From Nostoc sp. S4 (GTDB lineage: Bacteria; Cyanobacteriota; Cyanobacteriia; Cyanobacteriales; Nostocaceae): a stretch of DNA of 64,000 bases. A program made the position numbers and the translations under genes. The notes below the pieces were generated by a model that was not told the origin of the DNA, did no database searches, and was given only the letters and a program-made list of their open reading frames with translations. How positions within the stretch are numbered: the first letter of the stretch is position 1; the number at the start of each line of letters is the position of its first letter. The DNA lies in assembly GCA_029379225.1 (NCBI GenBank), contig JAQYWR010000001.1, positions 124,001-188,000 on the forward strand, written 5' to 3'. Positions 19,390 to 28,678 of this stretch are shown here, piece by piece.

Positions 19390-21650
19390 TGATAGAAGAT
19401 TCCAATCTCAGCCAGTTTTCTTTGTTGGATTTATTCAACATGGAAGTCAAAACCCAGGTTGTGGTACTAAACAACTGTTTGTTGGCATTAGAAACAAACC
19501 CCGATCCTAAATCAGAATTAGCAGCTTTAATGCGGGCAGCCCATTGTATTAAAGGTGCAGCGAGGATTGTCCAAATTGAGCCAGCTGTCACCCTAGCCCA
19601 TGTAATGGAAGATTGTTTTAGTGCGGCTCAAGCAGGAACAGTGAGTTTAACTGCTGATTGCGTTGATGTGTTGTTGCAAGGGGTAGATATGCTACAACAC
19701 ATAGCCGAAAACCCAAATGTACAACCAGGGAATAATCCTCATATGCAATCGCTAATGAATGCGATCGCAAATATTGCAAATTCTGTAACCACCCCAGCAA
19801 TTTCACAAGTCAATATCTTACAGCCAACGCCACAGATAGAATCTCTACCAGCAGAAATCGCCTCATTTCCTGCTCCTACCTTTCCAGTTGAAGAACTTGT
19901 TACTACCCAAAACCGAACTGTACGCGTGAGTACGGACAATCTCAATCGCTTAATGGGATTAGTGGGAGAAACGATAGTCGCAACCAAGTGGTTAGAACCA
20001 TTTACAGACTCTTTTTTCAAGGTCAGAGCCAATCAACTAGAGCTATTTAACCTAGTAACTAAGTTACAGGAACTATTAAGCGATCGCCCGCTTGATAAAC
20101 ACATTAAAGAACATTTGAATGCCGTATATCAAAAAACCAGCGAATGTAGTCAGTTAATTAGCGATCGCCAAAACGAATTAGAATCATTTTCTCAGCGTTC
20201 TGGAAATCTGGCCCATCGCCTGTACCGGGAAGTGATAGCAACGCGGATGTGTTCGTTTACTGAGGGCGGACAAGGCTTGCCGCGCATGGTACGCGACCTC
20301 TCCCGGCAGTTGGGTAAACGCGTGAAGCTGGAAATTAAGGGTAAGTATACCTTGGTAGACCGAGATATTCTTGACCGATTAGAAGCGCCATTAACTCATA
20401 TCTTGCGAAATGCGATCGACCACGGTATCGAATCTCCCCAAGAGCGAGTAGCCGCAGGCAAACCAGAAGAAGGAATAATTGAAATAGAAGTTGTTCATCG
20501 CGCTGGGATGTTATCGATCGCCATCTCTGATGATGGCCGGGGAATTGATATCGAGTTTTTGCGTCAACAAGTCGTCAACAAACAAATGACGAACGCAGAA
20601 ATGGCAGCCCAGCTTACGGAAGCTGAGTTAATGGAGTTTCTGTTATTACCAGGGTTTTCCACTACTCAGACTGTGACTGAAATTTCCGGGCGCGGTGTGG
20701 GGCTAGATATCGTCCACAGTACAGTACGGGAAGTTGGCGGGACGCTGCGGGCAGTTTCTCACCCAGGAAAAAGCATGACCTTTTACTTGCAGTTACCGCT
20801 TACCCTATCGGTAGTTCGCACATTGTTAGTCGAGATTGCTGGCGAACCCTACGCTTTTGGGCTAACAAGAATTGAAAAAGTGCTGATGTTAGCTAAATCA
20901 GAGATTGCTGTCTCAGAAAATCGCCCGTTTTTCTTGCTAGACAATCAACCTGTGGAGTTGATTTCGGCGCGTCAAGTTTTAGAGTTATCGCCAGCTGCAG
21001 TAAGTCCAGACTTACTACCAGTGGTTGTCATTAGCGATCGCCTCAACCATTATGGATTAGTTGTTGACCGATTTATCGGCGAACACAGTTTAGTAGTTCG
21101 ACCTCTAGATGCCCGCTTGGGCAAAGTCCCTAACATTAGCGCCGCCGCCTTGATGGACGACGGTTCCCCAGTTTTAATTGTCGATGTCGAAGATTTAGTA
21201 CGTTCTATTGCCAAGGTGTTTTCTAGCGGACAACTTAGCCAGGTGAATCAGTCGGCGCGGCAAGTACTGGCTAAAACCTACAAGCGCGTGTTAGTAGTCG
21301 ATGATTCAATTACTGTCCGTGAAATGGAACGCAAACTTTTAGAAAATAACAGTTACAAAGTTGATGTAGCAGTTAATGGTATTGATGGTTGGAACGCAGT
21401 TCGCAGCAGTGATTATGACTTGGTAATTACAGATATTGATATGCCACGCATGAATGGCTTTGAACTCACCAGCCACATCAAAGCTCATGCTATGTTGAAG
21501 CAAATACCCGTGATTATCGTTTCCTACAAAGACCGTGAAGCAGACCGAATTCAAGGGTTAGAAGCAGGTGCAGACTATTATCTCACCAAAAGCAGTTTTC
21601 ATGATGATACTTTGTTAAAAGCGGTAATTGACTTAATTGGTGAAGGTTAA
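19389..21650 (+). CDS. CheA histidine kinase-response regulator hybrid (WspE-type)
   Basis: 753 residues, domains in CheA order: Hpt with phospho-accepting His52 in AAHCIKGAARIV; a P3 dimerisation and P4 ATPase region (about 180-480) with LEAPLTHILRNAIDHGIE, SDDGRGID and GRGVGLDIV as N, G1 and G2 boxes; a CheW-like P5 domain (about 485-620); and a receiver domain (about 635-750) with VLVVDDS, the phosphorylated Asp in LVITDIDMP, and YLTKSS. CheA with a C-terminal receiver is the WspE arrangement. Overlaps the preceding CheW gene by 1 nt and precedes cheB by 3 bp. Confidence 0.95.
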   Translation: MIEDSNLSQFSLLDLFNMEVKTQVVVLNNCLLALETNPDPKSELAALMRAAHCIKGAARIVQIEPAVTLAHVMEDCFSAAQAGTVSLTADCVDVLLQGVDMLQHIAENPNVQPGNNPHMQSLMNAIANIANSVTTPAISQVNILQPTPQIESLPAEIASFPAPTFPVEELVTTQNRTVRVSTDNLNRLMGLVGETIVATKWLEPFTDSFFKVRANQLELFNLVTKLQELLSDRPLDKHIKEHLNAVYQKTSECSQLISDRQNELESFSQRSGNLAHRLYREVIATRMCSFTEGGQGLPRMVRDLSRQLGKRVKLEIKGKYTLVDRDILDRLEAPLTHILRNAIDHGIESPQERVAAGKPEEGIIEIEVVHRAGMLSIAISDDGRGIDIEFLRQQVVNKQMTNAEMAAQLTEAELMEFLLLPGFSTTQTVTEISGRGVGLDIVHSTVREVGGTLRAVSHPGKSMTFYLQLPLTLSVVRTLLVEIAGEPYAFGLTRIEKVLMLAKSEIAVSENRPFFLLDNQPVELISARQVLELSPAAVSPDLLPVVVISDRLNHYGLVVDRFIGEHSLVVRPLDARLGKVPNISAAALMDDGSPVLIVDVEDLVRSIAKVFSSGQLSQVNQSARQVLAKTYKRVLVVDDSITVREMERKLLENNSYKVDVAVNGIDGWNAVRSSDYDLVITDIDMPRMNGFELTSHIKAHAMLKQIPVIIVSYKDREADRIQGLEAGADYYLTKSSFHDDTLLKAVIDLIGEG

Positions 21651-21653
21651 TTA

Positions 21654-22658
21654 ATGAGAATTGCCATTGTCAATGATATGCAGATGGCGGTGGAAGCACT
21701 GCGGCGGATTTTAGCTACCATACCAGATTATGATTTGGCTTGGGTTGCCTACGATGGTAAAGAAGCTGTCTGCAAATGTGCGGTTGATACCCCTGATTTA
21801 ATATTGATGGATGTGCTGATGCCGTACATGGATGGAGTGGAAGCCACACGGCAAATTATGAGCCAATCGCCTTGTGCAATTATGATGGTAACTGCCAGCG
21901 TTAACAAATATGCTGCCAATGTGTTGGAAGCCATGACTTACGGGGCTTTAGATGCTATCAATACACCTGTTGAGGGTAGTGTAGGCTTACTCAAAAAAAT
22001 TGCGACGATCGCCAAATTAATCGGTGCATCTTCCCAAAGACGAACAATCAAAAAATCAAGAATTTTTCAAAAATCATTACCACCACTAATTGTGATTGGT
22101 GCTTCTACTGGCGGCCCCCAGGCATTGGTTAAGATTCTCTCACATTTTCCCCAAGATTTTCCTGCTGCTGTAGCGATCGTTCAGCATTTAGATGCTCAGT
22201 TTGCTCCTGGTTTTGCGGTTTGGTTGAACGAACAAATTTCCATGTCTGTAGAAATAGCGAGTGCAGGTTCCACGCCGCAAGCGGGAAAAATTTTCTTAGC
22301 GGGTACAAATCATCATCTCGTCATGAATTCTAACTTGAGTTTTGAGTATGATGAACAACCATCAAATTGTTATTATCGTCCATCGATTGATGTTTTATTC
22401 AAGAGTGTAGCCGCTCATTGGACTGGACAAGAAATTGGGATATTACTTACAGGTATAGGAAGAGATGGCGCTCAAGGTTTAAAACTCTTACGGGAAGCTG
22501 GATGGTACACCATTGCTCAAAACCGCGAAACTTGCGCTGTGTATGGTATGCCTAAAGCTGCGGTGGAATTAAAAGCCGCCGTAGAAGTTTTGCCAGTTGA
22601 TGCGATCGCTACTGTTTGTACCAAGATATTACGGTTATCAGAAACTCGACCTATATAA
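21654..22658 (+). CDS. CheB-type protein-glutamate methylesterase (WspF-type)
   Basis: 334 residues: receiver domain (about 1-120) with phospho-acceptor Asp53 in LILMDVLMP, then the CheB methylesterase domain (about 140-330) with catalytic Ser in VIGASTGGPQAL, His in AIVQHLDAQFAPG and Asp in TGIGRDGAQG. It would remove methyl groups added by the CheR protein of the same cluster. The position of the conserved receiver lysine reads INTP, so the usual Lys-Pro is replaced by Thr-Pro. Starts 3 bp after cheA. Confidence 0.94.
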   Translation: MRIAIVNDMQMAVEALRRILATIPDYDLAWVAYDGKEAVCKCAVDTPDLILMDVLMPYMDGVEATRQIMSQSPCAIMMVTASVNKYAANVLEAMTYGALDAINTPVEGSVGLLKKIATIAKLIGASSQRRTIKKSRIFQKSLPPLIVIGASTGGPQALVKILSHFPQDFPAAVAIVQHLDAQFAPGFAVWLNEQISMSVEIASAGSTPQAGKIFLAGTNHHLVMNSNLSFEYDEQPSNCYYRPSIDVLFKSVAAHWTGQEIGILLTGIGRDGAQGLKLLREAGWYTIAQNRETCAVYGMPKAAVELKAAVEVLPVDAIATVCTKILRLSETRPI

Positions 22659-22939
22659 AATAATTTTTTATCCCGTAAAATTACTGTTCTTAAATTATTA
22701 AAAAGAACATAAATATAGTTTAGTCTTTTCTTTCAAGAAATCCATTATCTAGAAGCTGAGAATATTGTTTGATTTTGATATGTCAATATATTTACTTTTG
22801 TATATCTTAGGTTATAATCAACTTAAATAATTCATATTTAAACTTTTTTATTTAAAAATCTTTAGTAAAAATTACATAATCTAATCGGCGAACCTATCGT
22901 CAAGTCCAGCAAACAGAAACTTTATTACCTAAATTGACT

Positions 22940-24250
22940 ATGCAATTAGCATCAGCAAACTGTCTAAATGAAGTAAAAATTCACACAGAAACAGTGAAGA
23001 TTCTGTTAATTGACGATCAGGTAATAATTGGGGAAGCAATCAGTAGAATTATTGCTAACGAAACGGATATTAGTTTTAATTATTTCAACGATTCAACTCA
23101 AGCAATCCATCAAGCGATCGCCGTTGAGCCAACGGTAATTCTCTTAGATTTAATTATGCCAGATATCGATGGCTTAATGCTGCTACGTTGGTTTCGTTCT
23201 CATCCATTAACTCGTGATATTCCCATCATTATGTTGTCGAGTAAAGAAGAACCAAAGCTCAAAGCAGAAGCCTTTGCTGAGGGGGCAAATGACTATTTAA
23301 TTAAATTACCAGACGCTGTTGAGTTAATTGCTCGCATTCGCTATCATTCCAAGGCTTACAATAACTTTAAGGCACTCTCAACTGCAACTGTAAATGCTAA
23401 ACTACAAGCACAAGAATTAGAAGATACTGTACGTAAATTGCAAACAACTCAAGTGCAATTAATTCAAACCGAAAAAATGTCTAGTTTGGGCAGAATGGTT
23501 GCAGGGTTAGCCCACGAAATAAATAATCCTATCAATTTTATTCACGGTAATTTTAATCATCTCCACCAACATATCCACAGTCTTTTGAGTTTGATACAAT
23601 TTTATCAAAAAGAGTATCCTGAAGCTCAAAAGATTATTTTAGAGCCAATTGGCGAGATTGACCTAGATTTTATTATAGATGACTTTCAAAAAATTCTCGT
23701 TTCTATGAGATTAGGAACTGACAGGATTAAGGAAATTGTACTTTCTTTAAAAAACTTTTCCCGCCTCGATGAATCTGATAAAAAATCTGTAAATATTCAT
23801 GAGGGAATTGAAAGTACGCTATTTTTACTAAATCATCGTCTTAAACAAAAAATAGAAGTGATTAAAGAGTATGCTAATCTCCCACTAGTAGAATGTTATC
23901 CTGCACAATTAAATCAAGTATTCATCAATGTGATTAATAATGCAATAGATTCTTTATTAGAAAATTCAAATTATCAACATCAAAAACAAATTGTTATTAT
24001 AACCGAACTAACAGACTTAGAAACTATCAAAGTTAAAATTATAGATAATGGCTCTGGAATTGCTCCAGAAATCAAAAGTAAAATATTTGACCCTTTTTTT
24101 ACAACTAAACCTGTTAATAAAGGTACAGGTTTAAGTTTAGCAATTAGCTATCAAATTGTTGAAAAACATCGTGGCAAGATTTATGTAAATTCTCAACTTG
24201 GTAATGGAGCAGAGTTTATCATCGAAATTCCAGTTAAAGTCAGTATTTAA
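22940..24250 (+). CDS. Response regulator-histidine kinase hybrid, probable output of the chemosensory cluster
   Basis: 436 residues from ATG 22940 (a TTG two codons earlier is possible). Receiver domain about 15-130 (KILLIDDQ, ILLDLIMPDIDG), a coiled-coil linker (about 140-180), HisKA with phospho-acceptor His192 in GLAHEINNPINF, and HATPase_c (about 280-430; NVINNAIDSL, IDNGSGI, GTGLSLAISYQIVEKH). The output domain is a kinase, not GGDEF, so a Wsp-type signal would be passed into another phosphorelay. It is 281 bp downstream of cheB on the same strand; membership in the pathway is inferred from position. Its stop codon abuts a dispersed ATAGCAATC repeat. Confidence 0.88.
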   Translation: MQLASANCLNEVKIHTETVKILLIDDQVIIGEAISRIIANETDISFNYFNDSTQAIHQAIAVEPTVILLDLIMPDIDGLMLLRWFRSHPLTRDIPIIMLSSKEEPKLKAEAFAEGANDYLIKLPDAVELIARIRYHSKAYNNFKALSTATVNAKLQAQELEDTVRKLQTTQVQLIQTEKMSSLGRMVAGLAHEINNPINFIHGNFNHLHQHIHSLLSLIQFYQKEYPEAQKIILEPIGEIDLDFIIDDFQKILVSMRLGTDRIKEIVLSLKNFSRLDESDKKSVNIHEGIESTLFLLNHRLKQKIEVIKEYANLPLVECYPAQLNQVFINVINNAIDSLLENSNYQHQKQIVIITELTDLETIKVKIIDNGSGIAPEIKSKIFDPFFTTKPVNKGTGLSLAISYQIVEKHRGKIYVNSQLGNGAEFIIEIPVKVSI

Positions 24251-24523
24251 TATAGCAATCTAATTTGATTTCTGACTAACTTGTCTAGGCAGGGAACTTT
24301 TAACAGAGAATAGGAAGAAGGAATAGATAGTCAGCCCGTGCGGGGAAGTCAAAAGTCAATACGCTTAGTGTTAAGACTAAAACTCTTTGTAAAAATCTAT
24401 TTTTTTAACGAACCCCTAAGGACGCAGCGATTAGAGCAGAAGGTATCAAAATGCTGTCCTCTTCAAAGATGGGGGAGGCAAACACCAATTAAGGGACACA
24501 AGTCCAAGATGCGGCATTCTTGA

Positions 24524-24575
24524 GTGAAGTTGGAAGCCCACACTTTACTGTCAGGTCACAGTGTGGGTAATTCAC
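24524..24575 (+). repeat. Hairpin resembling the right end of an IS200/IS605-type (tnpB) element
   Basis: GTGAA (24524) and TTCAC (24571) enclose CCCACACT (24537-24544) and AGTGTGGG (24560-24567), a perfect 8-bp inner stem. The GTGAAGTTGGAAGCCCACAC wording resembles the 3' end structures that follow tnpB genes in filamentous cyanobacteria. No tnpB or tnpA remnant is visible next to it, so this would be an orphan end. The assignment rests on resemblance only. Confidence 0.45.
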
Positions 24576-24620
24576 CTCGAAAAAACAAGGAGTTTGAAGC
24601 CCTGCCTTTAAAGACGAGCA

Positions 24621-24651
24621 TTTTGGGCAAGTATTTAAACCTCGCCCAAAA
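24621..24651. terminator. Terminator-like hairpin between convergent genes
   Basis: TTTTGGGC (24621-24628) and GCCCAAAA (24644-24651) form a perfect 8-bp stem with T and A runs at the outer ends, so it can work in both directions. It lies just before the 3' end of the PHP gene on the minus strand. Confidence 0.6.
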
Positions 24652-24694
24652 CCTACTTTGTTGCCTATTTGCCGTTAAAAGCATAAATTCATCT

Positions 24695-25381
24695 TTACAA
24701 GCGTTGTAGCAAATTCAAACCGTGGGTATCAGTGCCACAGGTATTCAAAAGAAAATATTCATCAGCCAACTTTTGCACTTGTTCTGATTCCAAGGTACTG
24801 GGTTTCCAAGGGTTGGGGTTATTGTAGGCGTAGAAAGCTTCTACACCATCGATACCCTTTTGGGCCGCAGCTGGAATCAAGTCAAAATGCGATCGCTTGT
24901 AACGCGCAGGATGAGCCAAAACTGCCAATCCTCCAGCTTCATGAATCGCAGCAATCACATTACTTGCCTGATATTCTTTGCCTGTAGTCGCCCTTCTTTG
25001 CAGATAGGGTTTGATGCTAGGGTGTTCTAGCTCGAAAGCGTAACCCAAAATATGAACTTCTATGTCTAAAAGGTTGGCATTGATTTCTACACCACTCCAC
25101 AATAAAGGAGTGCTTGCACCGGGATTATTCCACCTCCAATCCTCTAACCAAGCTTGTGCTGCTTGATAGCCGCTAATACAATGATGATCGGTAATCGCAA
25201 ATCCTTTTAATCCAATTGCGATCGCCTGCTCCATCAATGCACTCGGCTGCAACCTCCCATCTGAATGGACAGTGTGCATATGAAAGTTGAATAACCTCGG
25301 ACAACTGTGTGCATCAATGTTCTGGAATACTTGCTTCAACACTTCTTTTGAAGCATTAGTGCGGGCCAAATTTACAACCAT
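24695..25381 (-). CDS. PHP-domain metal-dependent phosphoesterase
   Basis: 228 residues of the polymerase and histidinol phosphatase (PHP) superfamily. Metal-binding motifs are FNFHMHTVHSDGRL (HxH near residue 34), GFAITDHHCISG, LAVLAHPARY and GTDTHG at the C-terminus. Short stand-alone PHP proteins of this type hydrolyse 3',5'-nucleoside bisphosphates or small phosphate monoesters; the exact substrate cannot be read from sequence. Monocistronic by spacing. Confidence 0.88.
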   Translation of the reverse strand: MVVNLARTNASKEVLKQVFQNIDAHSCPRLFNFHMHTVHSDGRLQPSALMEQAIAIGLKGFAITDHHCISGYQAAQAWLEDWRWNNPGASTPLLWSGVEINANLLDIEVHILGYAFELEHPSIKPYLQRRATTGKEYQASNVIAAIHEAGGLAVLAHPARYKRSHFDLIPAAAQKGIDGVEAFYAYNNPNPWKPSTLESEQVQKLADEYFLLNTCGTDTHGLNLLQRL

Positions 25382-25809
25382 AACCCTCTCTAAACAAAAA
25401 TATATATTCCTAACACACTAAAACGCCACACCTACAGATGAGAAATACTCAAGACTGTAAATTAGTGTTGACAGCCAATTTCTTAGCTTTATTAGCAAAT
25501 TTTTCGATATGTTAAGACTACGTTAGCAAATCTCAACGTTAGTAGTCATAAATAGTTTAAATTACCTCTAAATTTTAAGTAGTAATAAATATTGCATATC
25601 AATTTTAGGGAACTCCAAGAAATAAAAACAACCACTTGAAGTTGCTGACTGATGGCTGTTGACTGTTGAGCAGCAGAATATTTTTGAGAAAGGAAGTCCC
25701 TTAATCGTCTGCCGATACTAGCTGTGTAAATAACTTAGAGAGTAAATTTTAATAAAGAAAATTACTCTGCTAAAGTAAAAATAAAATTTATATTACATAT
25801 AAAAAATTT
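25382..25809. other. Intergenic region, no gene seen
   Basis: An AT-rich 428-bp spacer upstream of the PHP gene and downstream of purM. It contains four heptamer units (TGCTGAC, TGATGGC, TGTTGAC, TGTTGAG) at 25643-25670. Confidence 0.5.
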
Positions 25810-26841
25810 TTATCTAAATGGTAATCCTACTAATTCTCCCGAACCAGTAATGACTTCCCCAATCGCCAAAGCCGGAATTTCATGCGATTGAAAATGGTTA
25901 ATTGTCTGCTCTACTTCATCGGGTGACACTAGCAATACAAATCCAATTCCCATATTGAATGTATTGTACATGCCTTGGGAGTTGACTTCTCCTACTTCAG
26001 CTAGCCACTGAAATACAGGAGGAATATTCCAACTGTTAGAGTCAATTTTAATTGCTTGAGCTTTTCCTAAGCATCTAGGCAAATTTTCTGGCAAACCACC
26101 ACCTGTGATGTGAGCCATACCATGAATTGACAAACCTGCTTGTAGTGCTGCTAAAACCGATTTGACATAAATGCGCGTCGGTTTAAGGAAAGTTTCGCCG
26201 ATAGTTTCGCCACCTAACAATTCTAGAGTATCGCTCCAAGCAAAGTTGCGATCGCTTACAATCTTTCGTACTAAACTCAAGCCATTACTGTGTACGCCTG
26301 TACTAGCAAGAGCGATCGCCACATCTCCTACTTGTACTTGCGAACCGTCCAACATCTGACTTTTTTCTACAATTCCCACACAAAACCCAGCCAAATCATA
26401 CTCACCCACCTGGTAAAAACCGGGCATTTCTGCCGTTTCTCCTCCCAATAAAGCGCAACCAGCTTGCTTGCATCCAGAACTTATTCCCGCAACTACATCA
26501 ACTAATTGCTTTTTGTCCAGCTTCCCGGTTGCTAGATAATCTAAAAAAAAGAGCGGTTGGGCACCAGATGTCAGTACATCATTCACACACATCGCCACCA
26601 AATCAATCCCCACAGTATCATGGCGGTTGAGCATGTGAGCTATTTTCAGCTTTGTACCCACGCCATCTGTCCCAGAAACCAAAACAGGTTCCTTAAAACC
26701 TCCTGGTAGTTGAAAGCAGCCGCCAAAGCCACCTAGTCCACCAATTACTTCTGGTCTAAAAGTACTCTCAACCAAGTTGCGAATTTGATTTACAAAGTCT
26801 CGACCAGCCTCAACATCAACTCCTGCATCCCGATAATCCAT
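25810..26841 (-). CDS. purM: Phosphoribosylformylglycinamidine cyclo-ligase
   Basis: 343 residues, normal for PurM (AIR synthetase), which closes the imidazole ring in step five of purine synthesis. It begins [13 protein letters not shown], the conserved PurM start, followed by [34 protein letters not shown] (metal and ATP site), [11 protein letters not shown] and [13 protein letters not shown]. Complete and unremarkable. The small 68-codon gene 89 bp upstream on the same strand may be co-transcribed. Confidence 0.97.
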   Translation of the reverse strand: MDYRDAGVDVEAGRDFVNQIRNLVESTFRPEVIGGLGGFGGCFQLPGGFKEPVLVSGTDGVGTKLKIAHMLNRHDTVGIDLVAMCVNDVLTSGAQPLFFLDYLATGKLDKKQLVDVVAGISSGCKQAGCALLGGETAEMPGFYQVGEYDLAGFCVGIVEKSQMLDGSQVQVGDVAIALASTGVHSNGLSLVRKIVSDRNFAWSDTLELLGGETIGETFLKPTRIYVKSVLAALQAGLSIHGMAHITGGGLPENLPRCLGKAQAIKIDSNSWNIPPVFQWLAEVGEVNSQGMYNTFNMGIGFVLLVSPDEVEQTINHFQSHEIPALAIGEVITGSGELVGLPFR

Positions 26842-26930
26842 TCCTGACTACACCTTTATTAATTTCAGTTAGAAATCATAAATTACCAAAACTCCTAACT
26901 CTTGGAAAGACTTGGGTTAATCGCGTCTCT

Positions 26931-27137
26931 TTAAAATACCTCATCTTCAATGCCCCGCCACCATTCCCCTAAATTCATCAAGTCTTGGTAAATATCTTCT
27001 AATTCTTTGTTGTAGGCATCGTCTGTGAGTGTAGCTCGACGCTCTTGCAGTTTTTTGAGGCGTAGTTGAACCAATAACCAAGGTTTACTGATACCATTCG
27101 TTGATTCGATGTATTGTGCTAATTCTTTACTATCCAT
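26931..27137 (-). CDS. Small conserved-looking hypothetical protein
   Basis: 68 residues, ATG start, MDSKELAQYIESTNGISKPW to the end GEWWRGIEDEVF. It is soluble, acidic and mostly helical with no cysteines, signal or membrane segment. Composition and codon use look protein-like and it lies upstream of purM in the same orientation. I do not recognise a family with certainty and assign no function. Confidence 0.6.
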   Translation of the reverse strand: MDSKELAQYIESTNGISKPWLLVQLRLKKLQERRATLTDDAYNKELEDIYQDLMNLGEWWRGIEDEVF

Positions 27138-27220
27138 ATATTTTGATTTTCATCTTACTCTTTTTAAGATACAGGAGGCAGCCCTTGCGAGGAAGTCAAA
27201 AGTTAAAACTCAAAAGTCAT

Positions 27221-27316
27221 ATATAGCAATCCTCTTTTATTTAGAAACTACTCATGTCGGGAGGGTACAGGGTACAGAGAACAGATTTGTTTGTATCTCA
27301 TTTAGGATTGCTATAG
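27221..27316. repeat. Inverted-repeat element with ATAGCAATCCT ends
   Basis: ATAGCAATCCT (27223-27233) and its exact reverse complement AGGATTGCTAT (27304-27314) bound a segment of about 95 bp. The right end overlaps the 3' end of the acetyltransferase gene. A further AGGATTGCTATA occurs at 27957-27968, on the other side of the same gene. Confidence 0.6.
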
Positions 27317-27864
27317 TCACTTTTTAATAAAGAAAATATCTTCAAATCATGGAATTGTCCTTTCCAAAATCCATATTCTCTTAAAATTCCTTCTTCTACA
27401 AATCTCAAATTGCCTAATAATTTGATAGAGGCAGTATTTTCTAACATGACAAATGCTTCAATTCGATTTAAATTTAACTGGTGAAAACCCCAGTGAATGA
27501 TAGTTCTTAAAGCTTCTGTCATTAAGCCCTTTCTCCAATATCCTCTTGCCAGTTCGTATCCTATTTCTGCCTGAAAGCGGTTTTTAATACTATAGCCACA
27601 GGAACCAATAATTATATTGTCTTCTTTCTTTGCTATTCCCCAGCGAATACCTTGTTGATTTTTAAATCTCTCTGCACGACGCTCAATTATAAACTGAACT
27701 TGCTCTAAACTAGTGGCAGTTTCTAAATCATGATACTTCGTTACTTCATCATCTGCAAAAATCTGAAAAATTGCTGGTACATCTGCTAGTTTTGTTTCTC
27801 GTAAAATTAAATTTTCAGTTGTCAGTTGAGGAAAGTTATTAAAAACAGTACTAAGGTTTTGCAC
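27298..27864 (-). CDS. GNAT-family N-acetyltransferase, RimJ/RimL-like
   Basis: 188 residues with a GNAT fold of the ribosomal-protein N-acetyltransferase type: TENLILRETKLADVPAIFQI at the N-terminus, IIGSCGYSIKNRFQAEIGYE, then ARGYWRKGLMTEALRTIIHW (acetyl-CoA site) and NTASIKLLGNLRFVEEG. The acceptor is unknown. The last codons (DYSNPK and stop) are written by the end of an ATAGCAATCCT dispersed repeat, so the natural C-terminus may have been replaced by repeat insertion. Confidence 0.88.
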   Translation of the reverse strand: MQNLSTVFNNFPQLTTENLILRETKLADVPAIFQIFADDEVTKYHDLETATSLEQVQFIIERRAERFKNQQGIRWGIAKKEDNIIIGSCGYSIKNRFQAEIGYELARGYWRKGLMTEALRTIIHWGFHQLNLNRIEAFVMLENTASIKLLGNLRFVEEGILREYGFWKGQFHDLKIFSLLKSDYSNPK

Positions 27865-28075
27865 ATTTTTGAATAAGATATATACAGCCGATCAGATTTT
27901 TGCTCTTAATTTAAGTTTCAGCTTTTTTTGTACCTTTTTCAACCCCTCCTCGAAATAGGATTGCTATATGTACCCAGCTAATCAAAAACAGCCACGATAG
28001 AAAATCATGACTGTTGTTAATTTTTTGATAACCGTTAAAAGCCACTGTCACAGCCAGTTGAAAACTGGTTGTTAA

Positions 28076-28678
28076 TTAAGCCTTGGCTAGGTTTTCAGCA
28101 ACGAAGTCCCAATTGACTAATTTATCTAGAAAATTCTTGATGAACGCTGGACGAGCGTTTCTGTAGTCGATGTAATAAGCGTGTTCCCAAACATCCAAGG
28201 TTAAAAGTGCTTTCTGACCATAAGCTAGAGGGTTCTCTGCATTTGGTGTCTTAATCACTTTCAACGTACCACCATCATCAATTAGCCAAGACCATCCGCT
28301 ACCGAACTGAGTTGCAGCTGCGTTAGAGAACTCTTCTTTGAATTTGTCGAAGCTACCGAAATCTTTCTCAATCTTGCTTGCGAGGTCACCACTGGGTGTG
28401 CCACCACCTGCTGGTTTCAAGGAATTCCAAAAGAAGGTGTGGTTCCAAACTTGGGCAGCATTGTTGAAGATTCCCGTCTTAGAGGAGTCTTTAAAGGAAA
28501 TTTTGATCACCTCTTCTAGGGGCTTCTCAGCAAGTTCAGTACCTTCAGTTAGCTTGTTGAGGTTGTCTACATAAGCTTTGTGATGCTTGCCATAATGGTA
28601 CTCGAAAGTTTCAGCTTTCATACCATATGGCTCTAGAGCATTCATCTCGAAGGGTAGGGGGGGCTGTACAAATGCCAT
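28076..28678 (-). CDS. sodB: Iron superoxide dismutase
   Basis: 200 residues, the usual FeSOD length, starting MAFVQPPLPFEMNALEPYGM. Metal ligands are recognisable: His in the YHYGKHHKAYVDNL helix, His in AAQVWNHTFFWNSL, and Asp/His in DVWEHAYYIDYRNARPAF. The Gln of AAQVWNHTF is the residue that favours iron over manganese in this family. It removes superoxide in the cytosol. No signal peptide. Monocistronic. Confidence 0.95.
   Translation of the reverse strand: MAFVQPPLPFEMNALEPYGMKAETFEYHYGKHHKAYVDNLNKLTEGTELAEKPLEEVIKISFKDSSKTGIFNNAAQVWNHTFFWNSLKPAGGGTPSGDLASKIEKDFGSFDKFKEEFSNAAATQFGSGWSWLIDDGGTLKVIKTPNAENPLAYGQKALLTLDVWEHAYYIDYRNARPAFIKNFLDKLVNWDFVAENLAKA

Larger units (their letters stand above)
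24251..24694. other. Intergenic region with repeat and hairpins, no gene seen
   Basis: This 444-bp space between convergent genes holds an ATAGCAATC repeat (24251-24279), the motif CAGCCCGTGCGGGGAAGTCA at about 24333 that recurs in variant form near 27180, a transposon-end-like hairpin (24524-24575) and a terminator-like hairpin (24621-24651). Two 61-codon frames here are not convincing. Confidence 0.6.

Noticed and set aside
24338-24709. Two 61-codon plus-strand frames
   Set aside because: They run through repeats and hairpins and have no protein-like pattern.
27173-27210. Possible gene or RNA near AGTCAAAAGT motifs
   Set aside because: The wording recurs near 24333 and fits a dispersed repeat; nothing indicates a gene.
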